49,756 nt of DNA from Pseudomonas sp. UBA2684 (GTDB taxonomy: Bacteria; Pseudomonadota; Gammaproteobacteria; Pseudomonadales; Pseudomonadaceae): positions 126,789 to 176,544 of the forward strand of contig DELY01000003.1 in NCBI GenBank assembly GCA_002354655.1. The letters are read 5' to 3'. A program made the position numbers and the translations under genes. Positions within the stretch are counted from its first letter, which is position 1. The number at the start of each line of letters is the position of its first letter. This document shows positions 11,005 through 20,632 of this stretch, one piece after another. A model generated the notes under the pieces. That model was not told where the DNA came from, did not search any database, and saw nothing but the letters and a program-made list of their open reading frames with translations.

Positions 11005-12126
11005 ATGCAATTGGCTTTTATCCTCTACAAATACTTTCCGTATGGCGGTTTGCAGCGCGACTTCCTGCGTATCGCCCTGGAGTGCCAGCAGCGCGGACAT
11101 TCGATCCGCGTTTACACGCCGATCTGGGACGGCGAAATTCCCGCTGGCTTCGAAGTGGTGGTGGTGCCGGTCAAGGCGCTGTTCAATCACACGCGCAATG
11201 AGAAGCTCACGGCCTGGGTCGAGGCCGACCTGGCCAGGCGCCCGGTGGATCGGGTCATCGGCTTCAACAAGATGCCGGGGCTGGACGTCTACTACGCTGC
11301 CGATGGCTGCTTCGAGGACAAGGCGCAGACCCTGCGTAACCCGCTGTACCGCAAGTGGGGGCGCTACAAGCACTTCGCCGACTACGAGCGGGCGGTGTTC
11401 GCGGCGGAGTCGAAGACCGAAATTCTGATGATCTCCGAAGTGCAGCAGCCGTTGTTCGTTAAGCATTACGCCACCCCGGCGCAGCGCTTCCACCTGCTGC
11501 CGCCAGGGATCGCCGCGGATCGCCGGGCACCGGCCAATGCCGCCGAGGTGCGCGGCGAGTTTCGCCGTGAGTTCAAGCTGAGCGACGATGACCTGTTGCT
11601 GGTGCAGATCGGCTCCGGCTTCAAGACCAAAGGTCTGGATCGCAGCCTGAAAGCCGTCGCCGCCCTGCCACGCGAGCTGCGCGCGCGCACGCGGCTGATG
11701 GTCATCGGTCAGGACGACCCGAAGCCGTTCCTGTTGCAGATCAAGGCGCTGGGGATTTCCGACAACGTGCAGATCCTCAAGGGCCGCAGCGACATTCCAC
11801 GCTTCCTGCTCGGCGCCGACCTGCTGATTCACCCGGCCTACAACGAGAACACCGGCACGGTGCTGCTCGAGGCGCTGGTCGCCGGCTTGCCGGTGCTGGT
11901 CAGCGATGTCTGCGGTTACGCCCATTACATTGCCGAGGCCGATGCCGGCCGTGTGCTGCCGAGCCCCTTCGAGCAGGCGCGGCTCAACGGCTTGCTGGCC
12001 GAGATGCTCGCCGACGCCGCCCAGCGCGCGCAGTGGCAGCGCAACGGCCTGGCGTTCGCCGACACGGCGGACCTGTACTCCATGCCGCAGCGCGCGGCCG
12101 ATGTGATTCTGGCGGAGCGCCCATGA
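11005..12126 (+). CDS. waaG: LPS core glycosyltransferase WaaG
   Basis: GT4-family transferase that adds the first outer-core hexosamine/hexose to heptose II. In P. aeruginosa the sugar is reported to be galactosamine; the substrate cannot be read from sequence. The protein is 373 residues, with N-terminus MQLAFILYKYFPYGGLQRDF and C-terminal GT4 signature HPAYNENTGTVLLEALVAG. The frame is open 48 nt upstream, into the repeat element, but the ATG at 11005 restores the conserved N-terminus. No strong ribosome-binding site is visible. The stop overlaps the waaP start (ATGA). Confidence 0.95.
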   Translation: MQLAFILYKYFPYGGLQRDFLRIALECQQRGHSIRVYTPIWDGEIPAGFEVVVVPVKALFNHTRNEKLTAWVEADLARRPVDRVIGFNKMPGLDVYYAADGCFEDKAQTLRNPLYRKWGRYKHFADYERAVFAAESKTEILMISEVQQPLFVKHYATPAQRFHLLPPGIAADRRAPANAAEVRGEFRREFKLSDDDLLLVQIGSGFKTKGLDRSLKAVAALPRELRARTRLMVIGQDDPKPFLLQIKALGISDNVQILKGRSDIPRFLLGADLLIHPAYNENTGTVLLEALVAGLPVLVSDVCGYAHYIAEADAGRVLPSPFEQARLNGLLAEMLADAAQRAQWQRNGLAFADTADLYSMPQRAADVILAERP

Positions 12127-12941
12127 AGTTGCTGCTCAGCGAACCGTTCAAGAGCCTGTGGGCCGGGCGCGATGCCTTTGCCGCGGTCGAAGCGCTGGAG
12201 GGGCAGGTATACCGCGAGCTGGAAGGTCGTCGCACACTGCGCACCGAAGTCGCCGGGCGCGGCTATTTCGTCAAGATCCACCGCGGCGTCGGCTGGCGCG
12301 AAATTGTCAAGAACCTGCTCTCGGCCCGGCTTCCGGTGCTGGGCGCGGGCCAGGAGTGGCGGGCGATCCAGCGCCTGCATGAAGTCGGTGTGCCGACCAT
12401 GACGGCGGTGGCCTATGGCGAGCGCGGCAGTAACCCGGCGGCGCAGCATTCGTTCATCGTCACCGAAGAGCTGGCGCCGACCATCAGCCTGGAAGACTTC
12501 AGCCTCGACTGGCCGCAAACCCCGCCGCCACCGGCACTCAAGCGGGCGCTGATCGGCGAAGTGGCGCGGATGACCGCGGGCATGCACCGCGCCGGGATCA
12601 ACCACCGCGACTGCTATATCTGCCATTTTCTGCTGCACACCGACACGCCGGTAACGGCAGCGAACTTCCGCCTGTCGGTCATCGACCTGCACCGCGCCCA
12701 ATCACGCCGCGCGGTGCCACGCCGCTGGCGCAACAAGGACCTGGCCGGGCTGTATTTCTCGGCCCTGAACATCGGCCTGACGCAGCGCGACAAGCTGCGT
12801 TTTCTGCGCAGCTATTTCCAGCAACCGTTGCGCCAGATCCTCGCGGACGAAGCGGCGCTGCTGGCCTGGCTGGAGCGCCGGGCGGACAAGTTGCTGGCGC
12901 GTTATGCGCGCAAATATGCGCCCGGAGCCGGCAATGAGTGA
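12123..12941 (+). CDS. waaP: LPS inner-core heptose I kinase
   Basis: Phosphorylates heptose I of the inner core; essential in P. aeruginosa. The protein is 272 residues with a protein-kinase-like fold. The catalytic motif HRDCYICHF places the catalytic aspartate at D163, the number used for the P. aeruginosa enzyme. The metal-binding aspartate is in VIDLHRAQ. A start 90 nt upstream is possible in frame, but the ATG at 12123 overlaps the waaG stop and gives the known N-terminus MKLLLSEPF. It overlaps the next kinase gene by 8 bp. Confidence 0.96.
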   Translation: MKLLLSEPFKSLWAGRDAFAAVEALEGQVYRELEGRRTLRTEVAGRGYFVKIHRGVGWREIVKNLLSARLPVLGAGQEWRAIQRLHEVGVPTMTAVAYGERGSNPAAQHSFIVTEELAPTISLEDFSLDWPQTPPPPALKRALIGEVARMTAGMHRAGINHRDCYICHFLLHTDTPVTAANFRLSVIDLHRAQSRRAVPRRWRNKDLAGLYFSALNIGLTQRDKLRFLRSYFQQPLRQILADEAALLAWLERRADKLLARYARKYAPGAGNE

Positions 12942-13671
12942 GTGGCGCCTGAGCGAGGATGCGTCGCCGGCACTGCGGGCGGCGTTCGTCGATCTCGACG
13001 CGGTGTTCGCCTTGCAGGGCGAGCGCATTACTCAGGACCCGTTGTCCGAGGTGCTGCGCGTCGAATGCGAGGGCCTGCGTTATTACGTCAAGCGCTACCA
13101 CGGCGCCGGCAAGGGGCTGCGCCGCTTTATCGGCCGGCCGCGGGTCAAGGCGGAATGGCAGAACCTCAAGTATTTCGCCAAGTGGGGCATTCCCACCGCG
13201 CCTATCGTGGCCTATGGCTTGGCGCGCAAGGCCGGTGCATTTGTACGCGGTGCACTGATCACCCGCGAGTTGCTTGGCACCGAAGACATGGCGCAGCTGG
13301 CGCAGCGTGACGCCGCGTGCCTGGGTGATCGTACCTGGGTGGCGCGGGTCAGCCAGCAACTGGCGGCGGCGACGCGCATCCTGCATGAACACCGCTTCAC
13401 TCATAACGATCTGAAATGGCGCAATTTGCTGGTAAACGCCGAGGCCGAGCTGTTTCTCATCGACTGCCCAACGGGCAGCTTTTGGTGGGGCCCCTTGCTG
13501 CATTACCGGATGATCAAGGACCTGGCCTGCCTGGATAAAGTGGCCAAGTACAAGCTGTCACGCACCCAGCGCCTGCGTTTTTACCTGCAATACCGTGGAC
13601 GTCAGCGTTTGCAGGCCAGCGATAAGCCGCGCATTCGACAAATCGTCAAATTCTTCGAGGGACGTGAATGA
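12934..13671 (+). CDS. wapP: LPS inner-core kinase, WapP-like
   Basis: Protein-kinase-fold LPS core kinase of 245 residues, corresponding in position and sequence type to the gene after waaP in P. aeruginosa. The catalytic loop is intact (HNDLKWRN, aspartate D159), and the metal-binding aspartate lies in LIDCPTG. A conserved C-terminal block RQIVKFFEGRE is present. The ATG overlaps the end of waaP, and the stop overlaps wapQ (ATGA). It probably phosphorylates heptose II; the exact position is inferred from the P. aeruginosa literature, and the symbol rests on recalled synteny. Confidence 0.8.
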   Translation: MSEWRLSEDASPALRAAFVDLDAVFALQGERITQDPLSEVLRVECEGLRYYVKRYHGAGKGLRRFIGRPRVKAEWQNLKYFAKWGIPTAPIVAYGLARKAGAFVRGALITRELLGTEDMAQLAQRDAACLGDRTWVARVSQQLAAATRILHEHRFTHNDLKWRNLLVNAEAELFLIDCPTGSFWWGPLLHYRMIKDLACLDKVAKYKLSRTQRLRFYLQYRGRQRLQASDKPRIRQIVKFFEGRE

Positions 13672-14414
13672 AGGATTTTATCGCCAGCGAGGAGCATGCC
13701 CTCCTTGAACGCCATGGACTGGCCAGCTATGACGCGCTGTGGGCGCTCAAACTGGAGGCGGTGGATGAGCCGAACACCGAACGAGGTGGCTGGAGCAGCG
13801 TGTATCGCCTGGATTTGGGCGAGACCGCGTTCTACCTCAAGCGGCAGAGTAATTACTTGACGCGCAGCCTCACGCGGCCGTTCGGCGAGCCGACCTTTGC
13901 TCGCGAGTTTCGCAATATCCAGCGTTACCGTGAGTTGGGCATTCCGGCCTTGCAGGCGGTGTTTTTCGCCGAACGCAAGGTGGCCGGCGAACAGCGTGCG
14001 CTGCTCCTGACTCGGGCATTGGATGGCTGGCAGGATTTACATGACTGGCTGCAGCAATGGCCGGCTCTGCCGCCAGCCAAGCAGCAGGCAATCGTTAGCG
14101 CATGCGGGTTGCTCGCGCGGCAATTGCACGCGTGTGGTCAAGTCCATGGTTGTTTCTACCCTAAACATATATTTCTCCAAGAGCGGGGCGATGGGTTTGT
14201 CGCACAGTTGATCGACCTGGAGAAAACCCGGCCGTTGTGGTTGGGCATGCGCGACCGGATCAAGGATCTGGAGCCGTTGCTGCGGCGCGCCAATGTGTGG
14301 GGCGACGCCGAGGTGCGCGGCCTGTTGGCGGCTTACTTGGATTCGCCGGTTGAGTTGGAGCAGTGGTGGCGCCGTTTGTCGCGCCGTCAGCGCGATAAAG
14401 AGGCGCGCGCATGA
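13668..14414 (+). CDS. wapQ: InaA-family LPS kinase-like protein, WapQ-like
   Basis: 248-residue kinase-fold protein of the InaA/LPS-kinase type. An N-lobe lysine is present (YLKRQ, K58) and the metal-binding Asp is in LIDLEKTR (D183). The catalytic loop reads HGCFYPKHIF, placing cysteine C162 where WaaP has its catalytic aspartate. This loop is, as far as I recall, typical of InaA-like members, so the protein may use another residue or have a non-catalytic role. It overlaps the genes on both sides by 4 bp, so it is co-translated with the other core kinases. Confidence 0.75.
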   Translation: MKDFIASEEHALLERHGLASYDALWALKLEAVDEPNTERGGWSSVYRLDLGETAFYLKRQSNYLTRSLTRPFGEPTFAREFRNIQRYRELGIPALQAVFFAERKVAGEQRALLLTRALDGWQDLHDWLQQWPALPPAKQQAIVSACGLLARQLHACGQVHGCFYPKHIFLQERGDGFVAQLIDLEKTRPLWLGMRDRIKDLEPLLRRANVWGDAEVRGLLAAYLDSPVELEQWWRRLSRRQRDKEARA

Positions 14415-15868
14415 GGTTAAGCGATGTGCGGCAGGCGGGACGCACGCCGACCCTGCCCATGCAGGTCACTGGCCTTGCGGGCGACACCTTGCAGGTGCAG
14501 CGTTTGCTGCGGGTGTTGCCTGGGCAGCGCTATGTCGGTGTGGCCCAGTGGCAGGGCCGGCGTGTACTGGCCAAGTTGTTGGTCGGCGCCAAGGCCGAGC
14601 GGCATTTCGCCCGCGAAGTCGCAGGTGCTCGCCTGCTTGCCGAGCAGGGCTTGCGCACCCCGGCACTGCTTGAGCAGGGCTTTTCTGCAGGCGAGGGCGG
14701 TTGGCTGCTGTTCGATTTTCTTGCCGATGCCCGTAGCCTGGGCGAGGAATGGGCAGCCCAGGCCGCCGAGCCGTTACTCAGTGACACGCAGCGGGCATTG
14801 CTGGGCGAGGCCTTGGCGGTCATCGCCGCGCTGCACCTCCAGGGGCTGTGGCAGGACGACTTGCACCTGGACAACCTGCTGCGCCACGACGGCCAGTTGT
14901 TCCTCATTGACGGCGGTGGCGTGCGGGTGCAAACGCCCGGCAAACCGCTGTCGCGTGACCAGGTATTGGCCAACCTGGGGGTGTTTTTCGCCCAGTTACC
15001 GGCCAGCCTGGAGGCGTTCATCGAAGAGCTGCTGGTGCACTACCTGCTGGTCAATGGCGAACACGCCTTGCCACTGGAAGCGCTGCTCGACGAGGTGGGC
15101 AAGGTTCGCCGCTGGCGCTTGCGCGATTACCTGCGCAAGGTCGGCCGTGATTGCAGTTTGTTCAGTGTGCAGCGCAATGCGACAGCGTTACGCGTAGTGC
15201 GGCGCACGGAAGAGCAGAGTTTGGCGCCGTTGCTGAGCGACCCCGATGCCGCCCTCGCGGCTGGCCAAGCGCTCAAACTGGGCGGCTCGTCCACGGTTGC
15301 GCTGGTCGAGCACCAGGGCCGTGCCTTGGTGATCAAACGCTACAACATCAAGGGTGTGGCGCATTGGCTGAAGCGTTGCTGGCGGCCGAGTCGCGCCTGG
15401 CACAGCTGGTGCGAGGGCAACCGCCTGGATTTTCTCGGCATCGCCACGCCCAGGCCTCTGGCCATGCTGGAATTGCGCACATGCTGGCTACGTCGGCGCG
15501 CCTATCTGGTTACCGAACACGCGGCGGGTGAGGATATAATCGCCCGCTTCACGCGTTGCCCGAACGACCCGGATGCGGCCAGTTTGCCGCCTGAGGCCGA
15601 ACTGGCGGCGCTGGATGAGTTATTCGCGGCATTGCTGCGTGAGCGCATCAGCCATGGTGACCTCAAAGGCACCAACCTGCTGTGGCAGGCTGGGCGCTGG
15701 GCGCTGATCGACCTGGATGCCATGCGCCAGCACCGCAGCGCCAGCAGTTTTGCCCCGGCCTACAGCCGCGACCGTGCGCGCTTCCTGCGTAACTGGCCGG
15801 CAGGCAGCGCGTTGCACCAGCTGTTGGATCGACGGTTACCCAAGGTGGATATTCACGCCGCGGTGTGA
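14411..15868 (+). CDS. Tandem two-domain kinase-fold protein of the LPS core cluster
   Basis: 485-residue protein with two kinase-like modules in a row, like the gene at the same place in P. aeruginosa (PA5006). Module 1 (about 35-235) has a loop WQDDLHLDN, with D150 as likely catalytic aspartate but glutamine in place of the usual histidine two residues earlier, and a metal-binding segment LIDGGG. Module 2 (about 270-475) has a canonical loop HGDLKGTN (D417) and LIDLDAM. It probably acts on core heptose phosphates or assists the other kinases; the substrate is unknown. It is translationally coupled to wapQ (ATGA overlap). Confidence 0.8.
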   Translation: MRLSDVRQAGRTPTLPMQVTGLAGDTLQVQRLLRVLPGQRYVGVAQWQGRRVLAKLLVGAKAERHFAREVAGARLLAEQGLRTPALLEQGFSAGEGGWLLFDFLADARSLGEEWAAQAAEPLLSDTQRALLGEALAVIAALHLQGLWQDDLHLDNLLRHDGQLFLIDGGGVRVQTPGKPLSRDQVLANLGVFFAQLPASLEAFIEELLVHYLLVNGEHALPLEALLDEVGKVRRWRLRDYLRKVGRDCSLFSVQRNATALRVVRRTEEQSLAPLLSDPDAALAAGQALKLGGSSTVALVEHQGRALVIKRYNIKGVAHWLKRCWRPSRAWHSWCEGNRLDFLGIATPRPLAMLELRTCWLRRRAYLVTEHAAGEDIIARFTRCPNDPDAASLPPEAELAALDELFAALLRERISHGDLKGTNLLWQAGRWALIDLDAMRQHRSASSFAPAYSRDRARFLRNWPAGSALHQLLDRRLPKVDIHAAV

Positions 15869-15951
15869 AGGTGAGTGCTGCCCATCCGTGGGCAATCAAT
15901 TTAACGGAGGCCGTTGCTTGAGGCAGCGGCAGATTTGAAGAGGCTTTTTCT

Positions 15952-17682
15952 GTGGCACTGACGATTCTTGGCCTTTCCGGCGCCCTCAGTCACGACCCTT
16001 CCGCAGCGCTGTACATCGACGGCAAGTTGATTGCGGCTGCCGAAGAAGAGCGTTTCGTGCGCGACAAGCATGCGAAGAACCGCATGCCTTACGAGTCGGC
16101 GAAATTTTGTCTGGAACAGGCCGGGATCAAGCCTTCCGATGTCGACGTGGTGGCGATTCCGTTTGCCCCGATCAGTCTGTTCGGCAAGGCCCGCTGGCAC
16201 TATGCCAAGCGCTACTGGTACGCCCCGGATCGCGCGCTTGATGCGATTTTGATGGGCAACCGCCGTTACAAGCGCTACCGCAAGAAAATCGTCTGGTGCC
16301 TGGAGCAACTCGGCTTCGACCCGAAGAAAATCAAGATCGAACCGGTCGAGCACCACCTGGCCCACGCCTCCAGCGCCTACCACTGCTCGGGCTTCACCGA
16401 GAAGACCGCGATCATGGGTATCGATGGCAAGGGTGAGTACGCCACCACCTTCTTCGGCTATGGCGAGAACGGCAAGATCCACAAGATCAAAGAGTTCTTC
16501 GACCCGGATTCGCTCGGCGGCCTGTATGGCGCGATCACCGAGTTCCTCGGCTTTGAGATGCTCGACGGTGAATTCAAGGTCATGGGCATGGCGCCCTATG
16601 GCGATGCCAGCAAATACGACTTCTCGCGTCTGGCCACCTTCGAGAACGGCGAGCTGATCATCAACACCGACTACGCCAACGTCATCGGCCTGCGTCGTTA
16701 CAAAGAGAACGGCAAAGGCTTCTACTTCTCGCCTAAATTGATCGAGTGGCTGGGGCCCAAGCGCGAAGGCGACATCGCCGACGACCCGTATATCCACTAT
16801 GCGGCCAGCATGCAGGCACTGTTCGAGAAGCTGGCGTTGCAGATGATGGATCACTACCTCGGCGACATTCTCAAGGAAACCGGCAAGATCGCCTTTGCCG
16901 GCGGTTGTGCGCTGAACGTCAAGCTGAACCAGAAGATCATCGCCCGCCCGGAAGTCAAAGAACTGTTCGTCCAGCCGGCCTCCGGCGATGCCGGCACCGC
17001 GGTGGGCGCTGCCGCCTACATCTCGCACAAGCGTGGCGTACCGGTGGAGAAGATGGAGCACGTCTACCTCGGCCCGGCCTACTCCAACGAGGATGTGATC
17101 GCGGCCTGCGCCAGGCACCCGAACGCCCCGCAGTGGCAGCAGATCGACGACATGCCCCAGCGCATCGCCCAGATCATGGTCGACGGCAACCCGGTGGCCT
17201 GGTTCCAGGGTCGCATGGAGTTCGGCCCGCGCGCCCTCGGCGGCCGTTCGATCATTGGCTGTCCGAGCATTCCGGGCGTGGCCGACCGGATCAACGAGCA
17301 GATCAAATTCCGCGAGCGCTGGCGCCCCTTCTGCCCGTCGATGCTCGATACCGTCGGCCCGCAGATGCTCAAGGTCGATCACCCGTCGCCCTTCATGACC
17401 TTCACTTTCGAAGTCAATGAGGAGTGGAAGACCCGCGTCAGCGAAGTGGTCCACGAAGACGGCACCTCGCGTGCCCAGGTACTCAAGCGCGAATACCACC
17501 CGCGTTACTACGACATGATGCTCGAACTGGAAAAGCTCACCGGTAACGGTGTGTCGCTGAACACCTCGCTGAACCGCCGCGGCGAGCCGATGATCTGCTC
17601 GCCGACCGATGCGCTGAACATGTTCTTCGGCTCGGATCTGCAGTACCTGATCATGGAAGACATTCTGGTGGTTAAAGAGTAG
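15952..17682 (+). CDS. wapO: LPS core carbamoyltransferase
   Basis: NodU/CmcH-family O-carbamoyltransferase. In P. aeruginosa the gene at this position carbamoylates heptose II of the inner core. The protein is 576 residues. The N-terminal carbamoylphosphate-hydrolysing domain includes the metal-binding motif HHLAHA (H134, H135, H138); the C-terminal Carbam_trans_C domain begins near 390, with FGPRALGGRSI. The start is GTG with AAGAGG about 8 nt upstream. Two small hairpins without T-runs lie in the 83-bp gap after the preceding gene. Confidence 0.92.
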   Translation: MALTILGLSGALSHDPSAALYIDGKLIAAAEEERFVRDKHAKNRMPYESAKFCLEQAGIKPSDVDVVAIPFAPISLFGKARWHYAKRYWYAPDRALDAILMGNRRYKRYRKKIVWCLEQLGFDPKKIKIEPVEHHLAHASSAYHCSGFTEKTAIMGIDGKGEYATTFFGYGENGKIHKIKEFFDPDSLGGLYGAITEFLGFEMLDGEFKVMGMAPYGDASKYDFSRLATFENGELIINTDYANVIGLRRYKENGKGFYFSPKLIEWLGPKREGDIADDPYIHYAASMQALFEKLALQMMDHYLGDILKETGKIAFAGGCALNVKLNQKIIARPEVKELFVQPASGDAGTAVGAAAYISHKRGVPVEKMEHVYLGPAYSNEDVIAACARHPNAPQWQQIDDMPQRIAQIMVDGNPVAWFQGRMEFGPRALGGRSIIGCPSIPGVADRINEQIKFRERWRPFCPSMLDTVGPQMLKVDHPSPFMTFTFEVNEEWKTRVSEVVHEDGTSRAQVLKREYHPRYYDMMLELEKLTGNGVSLNTSLNRRGEPMICSPTDALNMFFGSDLQYLIMEDILVVKE

Positions 17683-17693
17683 GTAGGCACGGT

Positions 17694-18758
17694 ATGACTG
17701 CCCGAACGAATGAAGGAACATCGCAGGCGAGCGAAGGAACGCAGATCGGCCGGTTCGACTGCCACATTGCTGTCGTGCCCTCATTGGGCCTGGGCGATAG
17801 CCTGATCTACCTGATTGTGGCGAACAATCTGGCACAGGCGGGCTATCGCGTGACGATGTTGAGTAATCACCTGGCGCATTTCGCCGACTGGTTGCCTAAC
17901 ATCGACGTGTTGCCATTTCCCGAACCCGGGGAGACGCATGTGTTGTGCGATGTTTATGACCTGGTGTTGTCAGACTGCGGCAGTATCGTCACCAGTATCC
18001 CGCAAGATCCGGCCCAGCTGGCTCAGCGGTTTGTTTTTGTCGGGACGCTGCGGGTTAAGCCAGACTACATTCAGGATCATACTCAGCGCGTGTTGCAGCG
18101 TTTAGGGGCCGTCAAAGCCGACTTGCTGCGCTGCGTGGCCGCGTGTGCGGGCCCGATCCGCGTGATCGATGACGCCAGCCTTTCGATGGTCGATCAAGCC
18201 GTGGCGTTCTGTCGAACCAAGCTTGCGATCCAGCAGGCTGCACCGGAGGTCGGCTTCCGCGTGCCGCAGGCTTTTATTCCGCGTCGCTATGCGCGTCGGG
18301 TCATGCTGCACCCGACGTCTTACAACGTGAAAAAGAACTGGCCTCATGACAAGTACCTTCGCCTGGCTCGCCGTCTGCAGCAGCAGGGCTTCGATCCGCA
18401 GTTCGTCCTGTCGCCCAAGGAGCGGGCTGAGTGGGCGCCTCGCTTCGAAGCGGAGTTCGCCGTTCCGCAATTTGCCAATGCGCGCGAATTAGCAGCTTAT
18501 CTGTATGAGTCGGGCTACGTGATTGGCAATGATTCCGGCGTCGGACACCTGGCGTCCGCGCTGGGGGTGCCGGTGTTGACCATCTACCGCAAGCGCCGAG
18601 ATGGTTTTTGCTGGCGGCCAGGCTGGGGTGACAACGAAGTGGTGCGGCCGAGTCTTTCCCTGGGAGCAATAAAGCGTGCATGGATGACTTTTCTCAGCGT
18701 TTCACGTGTGCAACGGGCTTTTAACAAGCTGGTTGCCAAACATGAGGTGGCTGTTTGA
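17694..18758 (+). CDS. GT9 (heptosyltransferase-like) glycosyltransferase
   Basis: 354-residue protein of the heptosyltransferase family, weakly similar to WaaF and WaaC in this window. The N-terminal Rossmann segment is HIAVVPSLGLGDSLIYL and the C-terminal sugar-nucleotide site is GNDSGVGHLASALG. The sugar it transfers is unknown; its position among outer-core genes suggests a core residue. I do not recall a counterpart at this place in P. aeruginosa, where wapH, mig-14 and dnpA lie between wapO and ssg. Its stop overlaps the next start (TGATG). Confidence 0.8.
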   Translation: MTARTNEGTSQASEGTQIGRFDCHIAVVPSLGLGDSLIYLIVANNLAQAGYRVTMLSNHLAHFADWLPNIDVLPFPEPGETHVLCDVYDLVLSDCGSIVTSIPQDPAQLAQRFVFVGTLRVKPDYIQDHTQRVLQRLGAVKADLLRCVAACAGPIRVIDDASLSMVDQAVAFCRTKLAIQQAAPEVGFRVPQAFIPRRYARRVMLHPTSYNVKKNWPHDKYLRLARRLQQQGFDPQFVLSPKERAEWAPRFEAEFAVPQFANARELAAYLYESGYVIGNDSGVGHLASALGVPVLTIYRKRRDGFCWRPGWGDNEVVRPSLSLGAIKRAWMTFLSVSRVQRAFNKLVAKHEVAV

Positions 18759-19687
18759 TGGACACCACTGGTGACACCGCAGATATTCTGATTTCAGTGG
18801 TTATCCCCGCCTACAACTACGCGAAGACCTTGCCGCGTGCGGTTGAGTCGGTGCTGACTCAGTTGGGGGCGGATGCATCGGCAGAGCTGCTGGTGATTGA
18901 CGATGGCTCGACCGATAACACGCGTGAGGTTCTGGAGCGCTTGCAGGCCGAGCACATTGGGCGTTTTCGTGTCATTTACAAGGCCAATGGAGGCCCTGCT
19001 TCGGTGCGTAATCTGGGCATCGAGGAAACGCGTGGACGGTTTCTGATTTTCCTCGATGCCGATGATGAGATGGCAGCGGATGCGATATCGCTACTCGCCC
19101 AGCACATCACTAACAACCCTCATACCCGTATGGTTATAGGCGGACACTGGTCGGTATTCGCCGACGGCAAGCGGCGCCTGCACGAGGTTAAATCTCTACC
19201 TGCGGACGCTCGGTCGCTGGTGCGTGGTTACCTGTTGGACAAAAGCGTCACCCTGTCCAATGGTGCCTGCGCCATGCACCGTGATGTATTCGTCCCAGGC
19301 GGTTATCCCGAACGTTTTCGCAATACCGAGGACATTCCGGTATTCGCGCAAGTGTTGGCGCGCTTTCCATGTACGCTGCTTGATCAGCCGCTGGCGCTGA
19401 TTCACAAGCACGACACCAGTCTGCGGCATAACCTGACCCATGCTCGGGCAGCAGAGCTTGAGCTGGTCGACGAGGTGTTTGCCGCACGACGTATGCCGGC
19501 CGAGTTACAGGATCTCAAGCAGGCCTACACCGCCCAGCGGTGTCTATCGCTGTTCCGGACGTTCTACAGTTCGGGAGACACGGCTGCCGCAAGTGAGTTT
19601 TATCGTCAGGCGCTACGTGCCGACTGGACAGTCATTATTCGGTGGTCCTATACGCGCAAAGCCTTGCGCATGTGGCTGAGAGGTTAG
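18758..19687 (+). CDS. GT2-family glycosyltransferase
   Basis: 309-residue GT-A glycosyltransferase. The N-terminal nucleotide-binding segment is SVVIPAYNYAKTLPRAVESV, followed by VIDDGSTDNT and a DAD metal motif (D100, D102). No membrane segments are evident, so it should be cytoplasmic. The acceptor is probably the LPS outer core, judged only from context. The ATG at 18758 overlaps the preceding stop codon; a TTG just before it is an unlikely start. Confidence 0.82.
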   Translation: MDTTGDTADILISVVIPAYNYAKTLPRAVESVLTQLGADASAELLVIDDGSTDNTREVLERLQAEHIGRFRVIYKANGGPASVRNLGIEETRGRFLIFLDADDEMAADAISLLAQHITNNPHTRMVIGGHWSVFADGKRRLHEVKSLPADARSLVRGYLLDKSVTLSNGACAMHRDVFVPGGYPERFRNTEDIPVFAQVLARFPCTLLDQPLALIHKHDTSLRHNLTHARAAELELVDEVFAARRMPAELQDLKQAYTAQRCLSLFRTFYSSGDTAAASEFYRQALRADWTVIIRWSYTRKALRMWLRG

Positions 19688-19690
19688 CGT

Positions 19691-20632
19691 TTGCGTGTTC
19701 TTGTTCTGACCAGTGCCGATCGTGCGCTGGACAATCGCAGCATGTGGTATGCCCTGCGGGAGCATTGCGCGGTCGATCTTCACTTTCTCGACAAGCAGCA
19801 GCAGCGCAACCTGCGCCGGATCTTGGCTACGTTTGATCTGGCTGTTTACGATCGCATCGTGCTGGACTTGATGTTCAAGCACATTCACAAGCAGAGCCGG
19901 GTGTTGCGCACGCTTCCCGGCCTGATCGTGTATGAAGAAGATGCTTACCTCGACATCATGCCGGGATCGCGTTGGCTGGGCGCGTTTCTCAAGCTGTATC
20001 GGCGTGTGCCGGGACTCAAGGTGATCAGCACGGGGCATAGGGTCACGCGGCATTTGTGCGACTCAGGGATCAACGCATCTTTCATTCCCAAAGGCTTTGA
20101 TCAGGCCCGTTTGAACGATCGCCAATACCCGGCGCGCGACATCGAGTTGGGCTTCATTGGGCGCCTTGGCAGTGAAGCCTATTCGGCTCGTCGACTTATG
20201 CTGGAGTCTTTGGCGCAACGCGAGTCATTGCAAATCATGCGTACCAGCTCTGCCGAGGAGTACGTGGACACACTCAACCGTATCCGCTGTTTCGTCAGTG
20301 CGGATGTTGGGCTGGGCGAGTATATGGCCAAGAACTTCGAAGCTATGGCATGTGGCTGCCTGCTAATTGCCAAGCGCCAGGGACTGGGCGAGGAAGATGC
20401 CCTCGGCTTTGTCGAGGGCGGTAATGTGTTGCTCTATGACGACCTGGACTCGTTGTGCGCTCAGGTTGCCTGGATCAGAGAGCATCCAGAGCAGGCGACA
20501 GAAATCGCTCGTCAAGGCCGCGAACATGTACTGGCGCGCAATACCTACGCCTACCTGGCTGCACAGGTTGCCAAGGTGATTGCCGAGCCGTTCCTTCCCT
20601 CACCTTCTTTATCGTGGTGGCGCTGGTGGTAA
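19691..20632 (+). CDS. ssg: Ssg-like cell-surface glycosyltransferase
   Basis: 313-residue glycosyltransferase with a C-terminal GT4-like part (GLGEYMAKNFEAMACGC, then a glycine-rich loop). It resembles the Pseudomonas Ssg protein (PA5001), whose loss alters LPS core, motility and phage sensitivity. The start is TTG, three bases after the preceding stop; it yields MRVLVLTSAD, the expected N-terminus. It overlaps the following gene by a few bases. The symbol rests on remembered similarity and synteny with wapR and waaL. Confidence 0.72.
   Translation: MRVLVLTSADRALDNRSMWYALREHCAVDLHFLDKQQQRNLRRILATFDLAVYDRIVLDLMFKHIHKQSRVLRTLPGLIVYEEDAYLDIMPGSRWLGAFLKLYRRVPGLKVISTGHRVTRHLCDSGINASFIPKGFDQARLNDRQYPARDIELGFIGRLGSEAYSARRLMLESLAQRESLQIMRTSSAEEYVDTLNRIRCFVSADVGLGEYMAKNFEAMACGCLLIAKRQGLGEEDALGFVEGGNVLLYDDLDSLCAQVAWIREHPEQATEIARQGREHVLARNTYAYLAAQVAKVIAEPFLPSPSLSWWRWW

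Noticed and set aside
15901-17835. 644-codon minus-strand frame opposite wapO
   Set aside because: Shadow frame. The plus-strand protein has full carbamoyltransferase motifs.
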